Both the position numbers and the translations under genes were made by a program. This document shows, one piece after another, positions 22,971 through 34,087 of a stretch of DNA of 64,000 nucleotides. Below the pieces are notes generated by a model. That model saw only the letters and a list, made by a program, of their open reading frames with translations. It was not told where the DNA came from and did not search any database. The DNA comes from Theropithecus gelada (taxonomy: Eukaryota; Chordata; Mammalia; Primates; Cercopithecidae), in assembly GCF_003255815.1 (NCBI RefSeq), contig NC_037674.1, positions 20,928,084-20,992,083 of the forward strand, given 5' to 3'. Position 1 is the first letter of the stretch; every line of letters starts with the position of its first letter.

Positions 22971-23325
22971 GATTGGAGGTTATGTTAAGAAAACGGATAA
23001 GATAGAACAGAACCCATAGAGTGGGATCAGTATACAAAAACATATACTCAGGCTTTATCAGCTCCCATCCACAGACAACAGACTCAGCTTCTGCCTCCTC
23101 CTGGGTCAGAGCCTCTCTGGATAGCCCAGGCTGGCCTGTCATTTCTTTCTGTGGTGGTCATCTTTACACTGGCCACGAACTGCTGCTGCTCTGAGACCTA
23201 CCCTTTGAAAACTTACTTAAGAGGCCTTTATTAGGGCAAAAGGAGAGGAATAATAACTGTGCTAATTTTATAATTAAAAGTAATGTTATAATCCTTGGTG
23301 TTAAGGTGCTAAATGCATATGAAAG

Positions 23326-23566
23326 GATCTCGGCTCACTGCAACCTCCGCCTCCTGGGTTCAAGAGATTCTCTTGCCTCAGCCTCCCAAGTAGATGGGAT
23401 TACAAGTGGCGCACCATCGCACCCAGCTATTTTTTTTTGTATTTTTAGTAGAGACGGGTTTCACCATGTTGGCCAGGCTGGTTTTGAACTCCCGACCTCA
23501 ACTGATCTGCCCACCTTGGCCTCCCAAAGTGCTAGGATTACAGGTGTGAGCCACTGTGCCCAGCCA
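23326..23566 (-). mobile_element. Alu, partial, antisense
   Basis: Starts abruptly at GGATCTCGGCTCACTGC, so its right-arm end and tail are missing. It runs to GCCCAGCC. Confidence 0.85.
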
Positions 23567-23574
23567 CATTCTCT

Positions 23575-24110
23575 GGAACCTTCTTTGAGAGTGGCCAGAC
23601 TTACGGGTCAGGAAAGCACTATACTTAAAATTACAGTTTTATTAGAAAGGGTACAGATCAGGACTAGCCAATGAAGAGATACACAGGGTACTGCCTGGGA
23701 GGTTCCTGAACACAAAACTTCTGTTTCCTCTCCCAGTGAGAGGAAACCCCTGCTGCCAGCACATCAGTGTGTTCAGCAGCTTGGCGTTCGAGCCTGCAGT
23801 GAACTGTGGTCACGCCACTGCTCCCTAGCCTGGGTGACTGAGTGAGACCGTATCTCCACAACAAAAATTCAGTCTTTTAATCTATGTACTTGGAATGTCT
23901 CTATTATTTAGATGTTCTTTGTTATTTTTCATTAGCCTCCCATCTCGAAGCTCTAGGGGCCCATCATGAGTCACTTTATTAGTGTAAACTCACGTGTGAT
24001 CCGGGGAGCTCATGGATAACAAAGACACTTTTGTCACTTGGAAAATTCCAAGGATTTTAGAAGCTCTGTGCCAGAAACCTGGGACAAAGATCAGACAAAT
24101 TCTTTGTTAG
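23575..24110 (-). mobile_element. LTR-like repeat, antisense, with its middle replaced (family unassigned)
   Basis: The two halves (23575-23786 and 23936-24110) look like one LTR-type repeat, for example ATTCCAAGGATTTTAGAAGCT and ACAGTTTTATTAGAAAGGGT. Between them lies DNA copied from 26708-26858 in place of the expected middle. Confidence 0.5.
23787..23935 (+). repeat. Local duplicate of 26708-26858 (Alu end plus L1 flank)
   Basis: Same order and orientation as 26708-26858: the last ~75 bases of an Alu, a (CAA) tail, then AGTCTTTTAATCTATGTACT and L1 sequence to CATTAG. About 85% identical by eye, about 2.9 kb from its partner. Confidence 0.8.
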
Positions 24111-24484
24111 ATAACAGATGTCTGTTCAGATCTTTTGCTTATTTTAAAATTGGATTATTTTTCTTATCGTTGAGTTTTAAGAGTTCTTTGTATATTTTTG
24201 ATATGAGTCCTTTATGAGTTTTGCAAATATTTTCTCCAAGACTGTGGTTTGTCTTATTACTCTCTTTACAGTGTCTTTGGCAGAGCAGGAGTTTTTAATT
24301 TTAATAAATTTATTTAATAAATAAGAAAAAATTAAATCAGTTTTTTCTTTTATGAATTGTGCTTTTGGTATGGTATCTAAAAAGTCATCACCAAACCAAG
24401 GTCACCTAGATTTTCTCCTGTGTTTTCTTCTAGAAATTCTAGTTTTGCATTTTACATTTAGACCTGTGATTTATTTTGAGTTAG

Positions 24485-24776
24485 TTTTTTTTTTTGTTTT
24501 GAGACGGAGTTTCGCTCTTGTTGCCCAGGCTGTAGTACAATAGCGCGATCTCATCTCGCCGCAACATGTGCATCCTGGGTTCAAGCGATTCTCCTGCCTC
24601 AGCCTCCTGAGCTGCTGGGATTACAGGCGTGCGCTACCACACCTGTCTACTTTTTGTACTTTTAGTGGAGATGAGATTTCTCTATGTTGGTCAGGCTGGT
24701 CTCGGACCTCAGGTGATCCGCCCGCCTCGGCCTCCCAAAGTGTTGGGATTGCAGGCATGAACCACCGCACCCAGCC
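24485..24776 (-). mobile_element. AluS-like element in the L1, antisense
   Basis: ATTTTGAGTT occurs on both sides; right arm slightly shortened. Confidence 0.9.
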
Positions 24777-24871
24777 TATTTTGAGTTTTTATGGAGGCTG
24801 TAAGGTCTGTGTTTATTAATAGATTCATTTCTTTGCGCATGGATAGCCAGTTACTTCAGCACTATTTGTTG

Positions 24872-25162
24872 TTGTTGTTGTTTGAGACAGGGTCTCACTG
24901 TGTTGCCCAGGCTGGAGTGCAGTGGCACAGCCTCAGCTCACTGCAGCCTTGATTTCCTGGCTCAGTGATCCTCCCATCTCAGCCTCCCAAGTAGCTGGGA
25001 CTACAGGTGCACAGCACCACACCTGGCCAATTTTTGTATTTTTTGTAGAGACAAGGTTTCACCATGTTGCCCTGGCTGGTCTTGAATTCCTAGGCTCAAG
25101 TGATCCTCCTGCCTTGGCCTCCCAAAGTGCTGGGATTACAAGTATGAGCCACTGTACCCAGC
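24872..25162 (-). mobile_element. AluJ-like element in the L1, antisense
   Basis: Tail of (GTT) units; duplication CACTATTTGTTG at 24860-24871 and 25163-25174. Confidence 0.92.
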
Positions 25163-25331
25163 CACTATTTGTTGAAAAGACTATCCTTTCTCCACTGCAT
25201 TGCCTTTGCAACTTTGTCAAAGAGAAGTTGATTGTTTCTGTGTAGATTTATTTAAGGGTTTTTGGTCTGTTCCATTGATCAATATGTTTGTTCTTTTGCC
25301 AGTACCATGCTGTCTTGATTTCTGTAGCTTT

Positions 25332-25654
25332 TTGTTGTTATTGTGGTTTTTTTTTTTTTTTTTTTTTTTTTTGAGACGGAGTCTTGCTCTGTCACCCAGG
25401 CTGGAGTGCAGTGGCCGGATCTCAGCTCACTGCAAGCTCCTCCTCTCGGGTTCACGCCATTCTCCTGCCTCAGCCTCCCCAGTAGCTGGGACTACAGGCA
25501 CCCGCCACTTCGCCCGGCTAGTTTTTTGTATTTTTTAGTAGAGACGGGGTTTCACCGTGTTAGCCAGGATGGTCTCGATCTCCTGACCTCATGATCCGCC
25601 CGTCTCGGCCTCCCAAAGTGCTGGGATTACAGGCTTGAGCCACCGCGCCCGGCC
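25332..25654 (-). mobile_element. AluY, Old World monkey type, antisense
   Basis: GGCCGGATCTC, CGGCTAGTTTTTTG and GGCTTGAGCC present; long poly(T). It is set in the tail of the next Alu, since GATTTCTGTAGCTTT brackets both (25317-25331, 25946-25960). Confidence 0.92.
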
Positions 25655-25945
25655 TTTTTTTTTTTTTTGAGACAGGGTCTCACTGTTGCCTGGGCTGAAA
25701 TGCAGTGGCACGATCTCAGCTCACTGCAACCTCTGCCTCTGGGAGGTTGATTCTTGCACCTCAGCCTCCCAAGTAGCTGGAGTGACAGGTGTGTGCCACC
25801 ACACTGGGCTAATTTTTGTATTTTTCGTAGAGATGGGGTTTCACCGTGTTGGCCAGGCTGATCTTGAACTCCTGACCTCAGGTGATCACCCGCCTTGGGC
25901 TCCCAAAGTGCTGGGATTACAGGAGTGAGTCACGGTGCCTGGCCA
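25655..25945 (-). mobile_element. Older Alu, antisense, host of the AluY
   Basis: Two arms, diverged, immediately downstream of the AluY and sharing the outer target-site duplication. Confidence 0.9.
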
Positions 25946-26100
25946 GATTTCTGTAGCTTTATAGTAAGTATTGAAATTGGGTACTGTGAGTCTTCCAGTT
26001 TTGTTCTTCAATATTGTATTGGCTTTTCTATGTCTTTGCCTTTCCATATGAACTTTCAAACAGTTTGTTGATATCTATACAATAACTTGCTGGGATTTTG

Positions 26101-26414
26101 TTTTTATTTTTATTTATTTATTTATTTTTTTTTGAGACAGAGTCTCGCTTAGTCGCCCAGGCTGGAGTGCAGTGGTGCGATCTCGGCTCACTGCAAGCTT
26201 CGCCTCCCAGGTTCACGCCATTCTCCTGCCTCAGCCTCCCGAGTAGCTGGGACTACAGGCGCCCGCCGCCTCGCCCGGCTAATTTTTTGCATTTTTAGTA
26301 GAGACAGGGTTTCACCGTGTTAGCCAGGATGGTCTCGATCTCCTGACCTCGTGATCCGCCTGCCTCAGCCTCCCAAAGTGCTGGGATTACAGGCGTGAGC
26401 CACTGCGCCCGGCC
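26101..26414 (-). mobile_element. AluY-like element in the L1, antisense
   Basis: Bounded by the perfect 18-base duplication TAACTTGCTGGGATTTTG at 26083-26100 and 26415-26432. Confidence 0.95.
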
Positions 26415-26496
26415 TAACTTGCTGGGATTTTGATTGGCATTGCATTGAATCCTTAGATCAAGTTGAGAAGAATTTACATCTTAAAAAATATTGATG

Positions 26497-26785
26497 GGCT
26501 GGGCGTGGTGGTTGACACTGGTAATCCAAGCACTTTGGGAGCCTGGGGCAGAAGGATCTCTTGAGGCCAGGAGTTGGAGACCAGCCTGGGTAATGTAATG
26601 AGACCCTGTCTCTACAAAAATATTTAAAAAGTCAACCTGGCATGGTGGTGTACACCTGTAGTGATAGCTACTTGGGAGGCTGAGGCAGAGGATCCCTTGA
26701 ACCAGGAGTTCTAGGCTGCAGTGAATGATGATCATGCCACTGCAGTCCAGCCTGGATGACAGAGTCAGACCCTATCTGAACAACA
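26497..26785 (+). mobile_element. AluJ-like element in the L1
   Basis: Diverged two-arm Alu ending in (CAA) units. Its last part plus the flanking L1 was copied to 23787-23935. Confidence 0.88.
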
Positions 26786-27369
26786 ACAGTTGAGTCTTTT
26801 AATCTATGTACTTGGAATGTCTCTCTATTATTTAGATTTTCTTTGATATTTTTCGTTAGAGTTTTATAATTTTTACATTTAGATCCTGTACATATTTTGT
26901 TATATTTGTACCACAGTATTTCACTGGGGATGCAGAACTACTATAAATGGTATTGTTTTTAAATTTCAAATTAATTGCTGGTACACAGGAAAGAAATTGA
27001 CTTCTGTATATTAACCTTGTATCCTGAAATCTTACTATACTTGCATATTAGTTTCAGGAGGTTTCTTGTTGAATCTTTGGGAATTCCCACTAGGAAATCA
27101 TCTGGGAACAAAGACAGTATTATTTCTTTCTTCTCAGTTTGTATATCTTTTATTTCTTTTTCTCGTCTTACTGTATTAGTTTGGACTTAACGTATGATGT
27201 TGAATAGGAATTGTGAGACCCCTCTTCAAACTGAAGAAAGCAAAACTGCAGATAAAGGAGGGCTGATGTATTTTCTGGAAGAGACTGTGGGGAATTGGTA
27301 TCATTTCTTCCTTAAATGTTTGGTAAAAATTACCAGTGAAGCCATTTGGTCCTGGCACTGTCTTTTTTT

Positions 27370-27683
27370 TTTTTGTTTGTTTTGTTTTTTTTTTTGTTTG
27401 AGACGGGGTCTCGCTCTGTCACCCAGGCTGGAGTGCAGTGGCCGGATCTCAGCTCACTGCAAGCTCCGCCTCCCGGGTTCACGCCATTCTCCTGCCTCAG
27501 CCTCCCGAGTAGCTGGGACTACAGGCGCCCGCCACCTCGCCCGGCTAGTTTTTTGTATTTTTTAGTAGAGACGGGGTTTCACCGGGTTCGCCAGGATGGT
27601 CTCGATCTCCTGACCTTGTGATCCGCCCATCTCGGCCTCCCAAAGTGCTGGGATTACAGGCTTGAGCCACCGCGCCCGGCCAA
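27370..27683 (-). mobile_element. AluY, Old World monkey type, antisense
   Basis: Nearly consensus; 16-base duplication starting GGCACTGTC at 27354-27369 and 27684-27699. It splits the L1 reverse-transcriptase region. Confidence 0.93.
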
Positions 27684-28165
27684 GGCACTGTCTTTTTTTG
27701 AAGGTTATTACTTACTGATTGAATTTGTCTGATAAATATAGGCCTATATAAACTTTCTGTTTCTCCTTGTATAAGTTTTGGTAGTTTGTATCTTTCAAAG
27801 AATTAGTCCATTCCATCCACATTACCACGTTTATGAGCACCGAATTGTTGAAAGTATTCATTTATTATCCTTTTAATGTCTTGGGATCAGTGGTGATTAT
27901 TGCTCTTTCATGAATAATACTAATACTTTGGGTCTTTTTTTTTCTCGATTGTCTCACTAGAGGTTTATCAATTTTATTGATCTTTTAAAGAGCGATCTTT
28001 TCGTTTCATTGATTTTTTTGTTTTCCCCCTTCTATTGTTTTCTAGTTCTAACAGCCTATTTTTGCTGTTCTACTTATCTCGGATGGTTGACTTGCTGGGT
28101 TTTCCTCTCATCCATTCTGTATTTCACTTTCTGTGATCTCTAGTCCAAGCGGGAGGGACAAAGTT

Positions 28166-28482
28166 ATTTATTTATTTATTTATTTATATTTGTAGAGACG
28201 GGGTCTCACTCTGTCACATGGGCTGTAGTACAGTGATGTGATTATAACTCACTGCAGCTTCTAACTCCTGGGTTCAAGCAGTCCTTCTGCCTCAGCCTCC
28301 CAAGTAGCTCGGACCACAGGTGTGTGCCACCACACCCAGCTAATTTTTTTTTTTTTTTTTAGTTTTTGTAGAGGGTCTCGCTTTGTTGTCCGTGCTGGTC
28401 TCAAATTCCTGGCTTCAAGCAATCCTCCTTCCTTGGCCTCCCAAAATGCTGGGATTATAGGCATGAACCATTGTGTCTGGCC
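28166..28482 (-). mobile_element. AluJ-like element, antisense
   Basis: Tail of TTTA units; two diverged arms separated by a long T-run. Nearest antisense Alu upstream of exon 3. Confidence 0.9.
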
Positions 28483-29378
28483 AAGAGACAAATTTATGAC
28501 CTCTAGGGTATGCCAGACTCAGTGCTGGATAGTAGAGATGTTGTAATTGCCGTCAGCCTCTTCGTTGCTATTTCTTTTTTTATCATTATTCTCTAGATAG
28601 CACAGTTTTACAAGCAAATCACATCATATTTTTCTTTGTAGCATTCTTTAAAATATTCAGGTAGGTGACCCTTTTAATGTCACTTATTCCTGTGATCCTA
28701 ACATTGATTGATGTGGAAAGAAATATCAAGGAAGTTGGCTTCTCTTCCTCAATGAGTTTTGAATCCTAATTTTAAAGAGAAACATTAGAAATTATCTGGT
28801 CTGACCTTCTCACTTTGTAAAAGAGGAGATTTAGGCCAGAGAAATAAACTGAATTTCTGAGATCACATAACTGGCTGTTGGCTGGGGAAAGCTATGATTT
28901 CCAGTCCTATGCTTTTTTCATCTTGCTGCTTAATTATCCTTTTTGACTTACTATCCCTTGATACTGCATCTTTCTCAACTCTAATCTGAAAACCATTGTT
29001 CCTCATTTCCTTTATGGGAATGTTGCAATTTTAAGATATACAAAACATTGAATTTCTTGGGCAAAATACTACAAAAAACTTCTTTTTTGGAATAATACAG
29101 AGAGTTGTTAAAAGTAACAGGTAATAAAATACTTTTAAATGATTGGATTATTTTAGTTATTAGAAATTGAAGCAAGAATAAAAGACACAATAAGTTATCA
29201 GAATGTGGCTTTAGAATATTATTTTGAAAAATCCTATTCTATATTAAATAAACCTTGGAGAGTTAACACGTTTCCTACTTAATTTCTGTTACGATTAACC
29301 AAGATGAGTATGATTCCTTTTAATGGGCCAGTATTTTAAATATGTAGAGTTTGTCTTGGCTGTGTGTTTTTGTTTCAG
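28483..29378 (+). other. End of intron 2
   Basis: Mostly unique. About 28760-28880 resembles a MIR (AGAGGAGATTTAGGCCAGAGA, CATAACTGGCTG). Confidence 0.5.
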
Positions 29379-29466
29379 ACAGAACCAAGTTGTATTGTTA
29401 GACACACTGGAACAAGAGATTTCAAAATTTAAAGAATGTCATTCTATGTTGGATATTAATGCTTTG
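29379..29466 (+). CDS. BLOC1S6: BLOC1S6 (pallidin) coding exon 3
   Basis: Enters in phase 2 (the A completes a Thr codon) and reads QNQVVLLDTLEQEISKFKEC through to DINAL. Regularly spaced Leu, Val and Ile give the heptad pattern of the pallidin coiled coil. It is 88 bases and leaves in phase 0. The acceptor is TTTGTTTCAG and the donor TTG|GTAAGT, both strong. Skipping this exon alone would shift the frame. An antisense Alu lies 0.9 kb upstream and a sense Alu about 0.27 kb downstream. Confidence 0.95.
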
Positions 29467-29731
29467 GTAAGTATGATTTAGTTGATGTAACTTAATGACA
29501 TCTTAGCAATAGCTAGTTTTTAAGTTTAGAATTTGTCTTTTTAACAAGAAACCTTGATTGAACTTCTATTGTGTTGAATTGTTATCTTTCAAATGTTGAA
29601 TTTGTAGTAATTCAACTACGAAATTTAGTAGTTGTAGTAATTTAGAAATTGTAGTAATTTGTAGAAGTTGAACTTATTTGTGCATTTGGAATAGACCTGC
29701 TCATAATTGAAGACTTAGAAAAGAGGACTGA

Positions 29732-30044
29732 GACTGGGCACAACGGCTCATGCCTGTAATCCCAGCACTTTGGGAGGCTGAGGCTGGAGGATTGCTTGAG
29801 CCTAGCAGTTCAAGACCAGCCTGGGCAACATAGTGAGAACCCATCTCTACAAAAAGTAATTTAAAAAAATAGCCCGGCATGGTGTCAAATGCCTGTGGTC
29901 TCAGCTATTCCAGGAGCTGAGGTAGAAGGATTGCTTGAGCCTAGGAGGTCAAGGCCACAAGTGAGCTGTGATTGTGCCACTGTACTCCAGCCTGGGTGAC
30001 AAAGGGAGACCCTGTTTCAAAAAAAAAAAAAACAAAAAACAAAA
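29732..30044 (+). mobile_element. AluJ-like element
   Basis: Diverged two-arm Alu in intron 3 with an AAAACAAAAAAC tail. Confidence 0.9.
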
Positions 30045-30242
30045 CTAACTGGAAGTAAAAAACCTTTGGGGCACCATTTTTTTTTCTTTAAAGAAAGTGT
30101 ATTTCTCTTTACCAATTACATGGTTTCTTAAATTAGCATTTTATTTAATTATATGGCATATCCATAATGCTATAATAAATTAATGCCATAAGCTGAAGTG
30201 GACACTTTGAGAACGATCAATTATAGCTTTCAATATAAATAG

Positions 30243-30408
30243 TTGAACAGTTAAATTTCATCAGAAGTTTTATAGCTTTTTGATGAGAGGAAGTGATACT
30301 CTTTATTATAAGAAACAAGGAATTAACAAAAAGGGAACTTGTTGCTACCTTTATTTTCTGATGAACATTAAAAATAGTTTCGTTTGTGGGCAGGGCATGG
30401 TGACTTAT
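30243..30408 (+). repeat. Intron-3 copy of a local duplication (partner 33603-33770)
   Basis: About 166 bases, roughly 93% identical by eye to the 3' UTR copy, same orientation, about 3.36 kb apart. The match includes unique DNA and the first ~25 bases of the Alu monomer beginning near 30388. Confidence 0.9.
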
Positions 30409-30520
30409 GACTGTAATCCCAGCACTTTGGGAGGCTGAAGTAGGAGGGTGGCTTGAGGCCTGGTGTTTAGGACCAACCCGGCCAACATAGCAAGACCCCA
30501 TCTCTATTAAGAAGAAAAGA
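30388..30520 (+). mobile_element. Alu left monomer
   Basis: GGGCAGGGCATGGTG to ATCTCTATTAAGAAGAAAAG; no right arm. Confidence 0.85.
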
Positions 30521-31719
30521 AGCTGGGTTTGCATGACTGTAGCCATTCATGCATACCTCAAAAAATGGACTTTTCTTTGGACAAAGATGGTTTACTAATG
30601 TTTTCCATTTATAACAATTAAAAACAAAATTCATATTCTCTGGCATTAGACAGAGGCCTGCGGAAGTAAATAGAGTCATCTGCCCGGTAGTTCCTGGTTT
30701 CTTGTGAGGGAGGTGGGCAAGGCTACACTGACCTACTTTTGTGTTCCCCACTGAGATCCTGTTGCAACAGAAGGAATATTTGTTGAATGAATGAATGTTG
30801 AATAAATTAACCAAGCAGATGTAATACTGTTGCTTTGGTCTGAAGGGGCAGGATGGAGTCTTCCTCTTTTTTCTTCTCTTAGTCAAGAGTAGTTTTTATT
30901 ATCATCTGGGAACTGAAAACTGGAAGGCCCAGGATATGTAAAAAGGGACTGTAACTTCTGAGCTAATCAGACAGTGACTTTACTTGCAGCTACATTAAGG
31001 CTGTGAATCTCTCTACTGACATTTCCTTCATTTCTTCTCTTTCTGTAACCTTGTCTGAAAATAGGGTGCTTTTCTCCTTCTCTGTGACATCTCTAGGCTT
31101 GCATTATCCTCCCATCTTCTCCTGACATAAGACTTCATTTTAGATTATGCAGGTTGGTTGAGTTGTAAAGTCTGTACTTACAATTCCTCGAGAATGAAAG
31201 TGTCCTCACAGAGATCATTCTGCTTAATCTGACTAAAAGAGCCCAAGGAATAGGATTAAACTTGTCCACAGTCTTCTCTGTTCAGGGCTCTGTGGCCACA
31301 GCTTGGGTTTTCCACATGGGCAGACACTTCAACTATTTCATGTGCTCTGGCTCAGTCTCTCTCTTGTAAAGGCAGAGAGAATGCTTTACTTTTAAATGAA
31401 ACTGATAGCATTGTTAGATAGTCTTATCTGAAATTTTATAATTACATGTTTTTAAAGCAAAATATTGTCTATTCCCATCTTAATATGTCTATTTTATATT
31501 TAGTAATACTTTTGTCTATCTGAACTAAATCAAATGTCTTTCAAATCCTACTAATGATATAAGGAAATCTTTATTTTGGAATTAAAATGTTGAGATAAGG
31601 CTGTAAAAATTTTGACCAATTTAGGAAGCACGAACTGTCATTTATATATTGACTTATTTATTCATTTTGATATTTTAGTCTATTTTAACTTGACTTTTCA
31701 TTTATTTTTCCACGTTAAG
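30521..31719 (+). other. Intron 3, distal part
   Basis: No named repeat and no extra exon that I can support. Confidence 0.5.
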
Positions 31720-31806
31720 TTTGCCGAGGCTAAACACTATCATGCCAAGTTGGTGAATATAAGAAAAGAGATGCTGATGCTTCATGAAAAAACATCAAAG
31801 TTAAAA
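31720..31806 (+). CDS. BLOC1S6: BLOC1S6 (pallidin) coding exon 4
   Basis: Encodes 29 residues, FAEAKHYHAKLVNIRKEMLM through KTSKLK, continuing the amphipathic coiled coil. It is 87 bases, phase 0 at both ends, so it is the one internal exon that can be skipped without a frameshift. The acceptor ends in AAG (CACGTTAAG) rather than the usual CAG or TAG, after a good T-rich tract. The donor AAA|GTGAGT is near consensus. A full antisense Alu begins about 60 bases past the donor. Confidence 0.95.
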
Positions 31807-31864
31807 GTGAGTTGAAAATTCTTTCACATTTTTTACAAAAGTAGAGGTTTAATTGTTGTGTGGT

Positions 31865-32164
31865 TTTTTTTTTTTTTTTTTTTTTTGAGACAGAATTTTG
31901 CTCTTGCCGCCCAGGCCGGAGTGCAATGGTGCGATCTCGGCTCACTGCAACCTCTGCCTCCTGGGTTCAAGTGATTCTCCTGCCTCAGCCCCCGAAGTAG
32001 CTGGGATTACAGGCAGCCGCCACCACACCGACCTAATTTTTGTATTTTTAGTAGAGACGTGGTTTCATCACGTTGGCCAGGCTGTTCTCAAACTCCTGAC
32101 CTCAGGTGGTAACGCCCGCCTTGGCCTCCCAAAGTGCTGGGATTATAGGCGGGAGCCACCGTGT
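31865..32164 (-). mobile_element. AluS-like element, antisense
   Basis: Starts about 60 bases after the exon 4 donor with a 24-base T-run; two arms. Confidence 0.9.
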
Positions 32165-32179
32165 CCAGCCAGTATTCTT

Positions 32180-32483
32180 TTATTTTTATTTTTATTTTTT
32201 TTGAGACAGAGTCTCGCTCTGTTGCCCAAACTGGAGTGCAGTGGCCGGATCTCAGCTCACTGCAAGCTCCGCCCTTCGGGTTCACGCCATTCTCTTGCCT
32301 CAGCCTCCCGAGTAGCTGGCACTATAGGCACCCGCCCCCTCCCCCGGCCAGTTTTCCGTATTTTTTAGTAGAGACGGGGTTTCACCGGGTTAGCCAGGAT
32401 GGTCTCGATTTCCTGACCTCGTGATCCGCCTGTCTCGGCCTCCCAAAGTGCTGGGATCACAGGCTTGAGCCACCGCGCCCGGC
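32180..32483 (-). mobile_element. AluY, Old World monkey type, antisense
   Basis: Duplication CCAGCCAGTATTCTT at 32165-32179 and 32484-32498, which includes the 5' end of the previous Alu, so it arrived later. Confidence 0.92.
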
Positions 32484-32589
32484 CCAGCCAGTATTCTTAT
32501 TTTGACTTTTATACCCTCACTTACAATAGCATAATTAATTCATGGTACATTGTTTTCTTTTAAAAAATGTCATTGTTTATGAAATATTA

Positions 32590-32702
32590 GAGACAGGGTC
32601 TCACTATGTTGCTGAGGCTGGTCTTAAACTCCTGAGCTCAAGCTCCCCTGGCCTCGACCTCCCTAAGTTCTAGGATTATAGACATGAGCCACCGCATGCA
32701 GC
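32590..32702 (-). mobile_element. Alu monomer, antisense
   Basis: One arm only (GAGACAGGGTCTCACTATG to GCATGCAGCC); AAAAAATGTCATT on both sides. Confidence 0.85.
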
Positions 32703-32993
32703 CTAAAAAATGTCATTTTTTTTGAACTGCACACTGAGCTTTTTTACTAATAGCTGGGTTGATAGGCTTAGATTCTCTGGATATGCACTACAGTTCTCAT
32801 TTAATAACAGCTTAGAGCAACAAATTTTTTTTGAATCAGAAGGACCTTAAATTATCCCAAATTTAAATGTCCAAGATGAAATTTATTAGTGTGAATGAAT
32901 TACCTCAAAGCAGAGCACTATTATTTTCAAATTAGACCATACCTGTAACCCCTGATTGCTTTCTTGGTTTTTAATTTTTTTTTTTTAACACAG

Positions 32994-33113
32994 AAAAGAG
33001 CGCTTAAACTGCAGCAGAAGAGGCAAAAAGAAGAGTTGGAAAGGGAGCAGCAACGAGAGAAGGAGTTTGAAAGAGAAAAGCAGTTAACTGCCAGACCAGC
33101 CAAAAGGACGTGA
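32994..33113 (+). CDS. BLOC1S6: BLOC1S6 (pallidin) coding exon 5 with stop
   Basis: Encodes the last 39 residues, KRALKLQQKRQKEELEREQQ through the end RPAKRT, then TGA at 33111-33113. The segment is strongly charged (Lys, Arg, Glu, Gln) and helical, the basic/acidic end of the pallidin coiled coil. The acceptor TTTTTTTAACACAG is good. With this exon the frame totals 519 bases, 172 residues plus stop. No premature stop or frameshift occurs in any coding exon. Confidence 0.95.
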   Translation, partial: KRALKLQQKRQKEELEREQQREKEFEREKQLTARPAKRT

Positions 33114-33602
33114 AAAGTTGTGTTTGTGTGTTTTCTTCTCCTGTCCCATATTTGCGTTATGATGACTTAATGTAGACTGAAGTTGAGGTAGTGCCTTATG
33201 CCATTATGTCATATGTTGAAATCCTTATTCCGGTGTTACTGTGTCTCCATGCCTTTTTTCCAAGTAGCAGACGTCATGTTGCTTGGTTTTTGATATTTAT
33301 ATGTAAGTTTTTCAAATTTTGTTTAATTTTAAAATTTATTATTTTGATCTTGAATTATTTATAAACCGGAAAATGGTTTGATTATTGTGAGTCAAAACGC
33401 TAAGTGGTTAAAAATTAGTATGAATTTTTTAGCTTCTTGATGAATACAGATTTAAAACTCTCCAGTTCTTATTTTATGAAATGACTTGCCTTTCTGGTAA
33501 TACAATGCTGATTTTTTAGTAATTGCCTTTTCATTGCTTAGTTAAGAAGAAATGCCAGGTGTTTAATCACACCTACTCCTGGAAAAGAGGTGAGTGAGCC
33601 TT

Positions 33603-33770
33603 TTGAACAGTTGAATTTCATCAGAAGCTCTATAGCTTTTTGGTGAGAGGAAGTGATACTCTTTATTATAAGAAACAAGGAATTAACAAAAATAAGGAAC
33701 TTGTTGCTACCTTTCTTTTCTGTTGAACATTAAAAATAGTTTGGTTTGTGGACTGGCCATGGTGGCTTAT
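33603..33770 (+). repeat. 3' UTR copy of the intron-3 duplication
   Basis: Partner of 30243-30408. It stops shortly after the Alu head (CATGGTGGCTTATG), where unrelated DNA begins. It starts about 490 bases past the stop codon. Confidence 0.9.
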
Positions 33771-34087
33771 GGAGAAGGGTGAGCGTTTGTGAAGAACATA
33801 ATGGAGAAGTGCATGCATGAGAAATAACAGCACTTCAGGTGTAGTTCAGGTGAGCAAGATGCCAGATAGATTCTACTAACCATATACTCTCCCTGCTTCT
33901 TAGCGTCGTTGTCACTGCTTTCTGCAGCTTTTGGGTTCAGAGTAGATTATATCTATTCCTAAAGCTTGGTGGAGGTGGTGGAGCTATCACACACTCAAAT
34001 AAGCTTGTATATTTATCATACAATATAGTATTATAATAACAGTTATCATACACTGAGATATAGTTTCTGTGCTTGTAAAAAATTCTT

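Larger units (their letters stand above)
24117..28160 (-). mobile_element. Decayed antisense L1 with nested Alus
   Basis: Fragments between seven Alus read continuously as an antisense L1 ORF2, low end towards the L1 3' side. The piece at 27176-27358 (-) gives GPNGFTGNFYQTFKEE, the reverse-transcriptase motif region of ORF2. Many stops; inactive. It fills much of BLOC1S6 intron 2. Confidence 0.85.
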
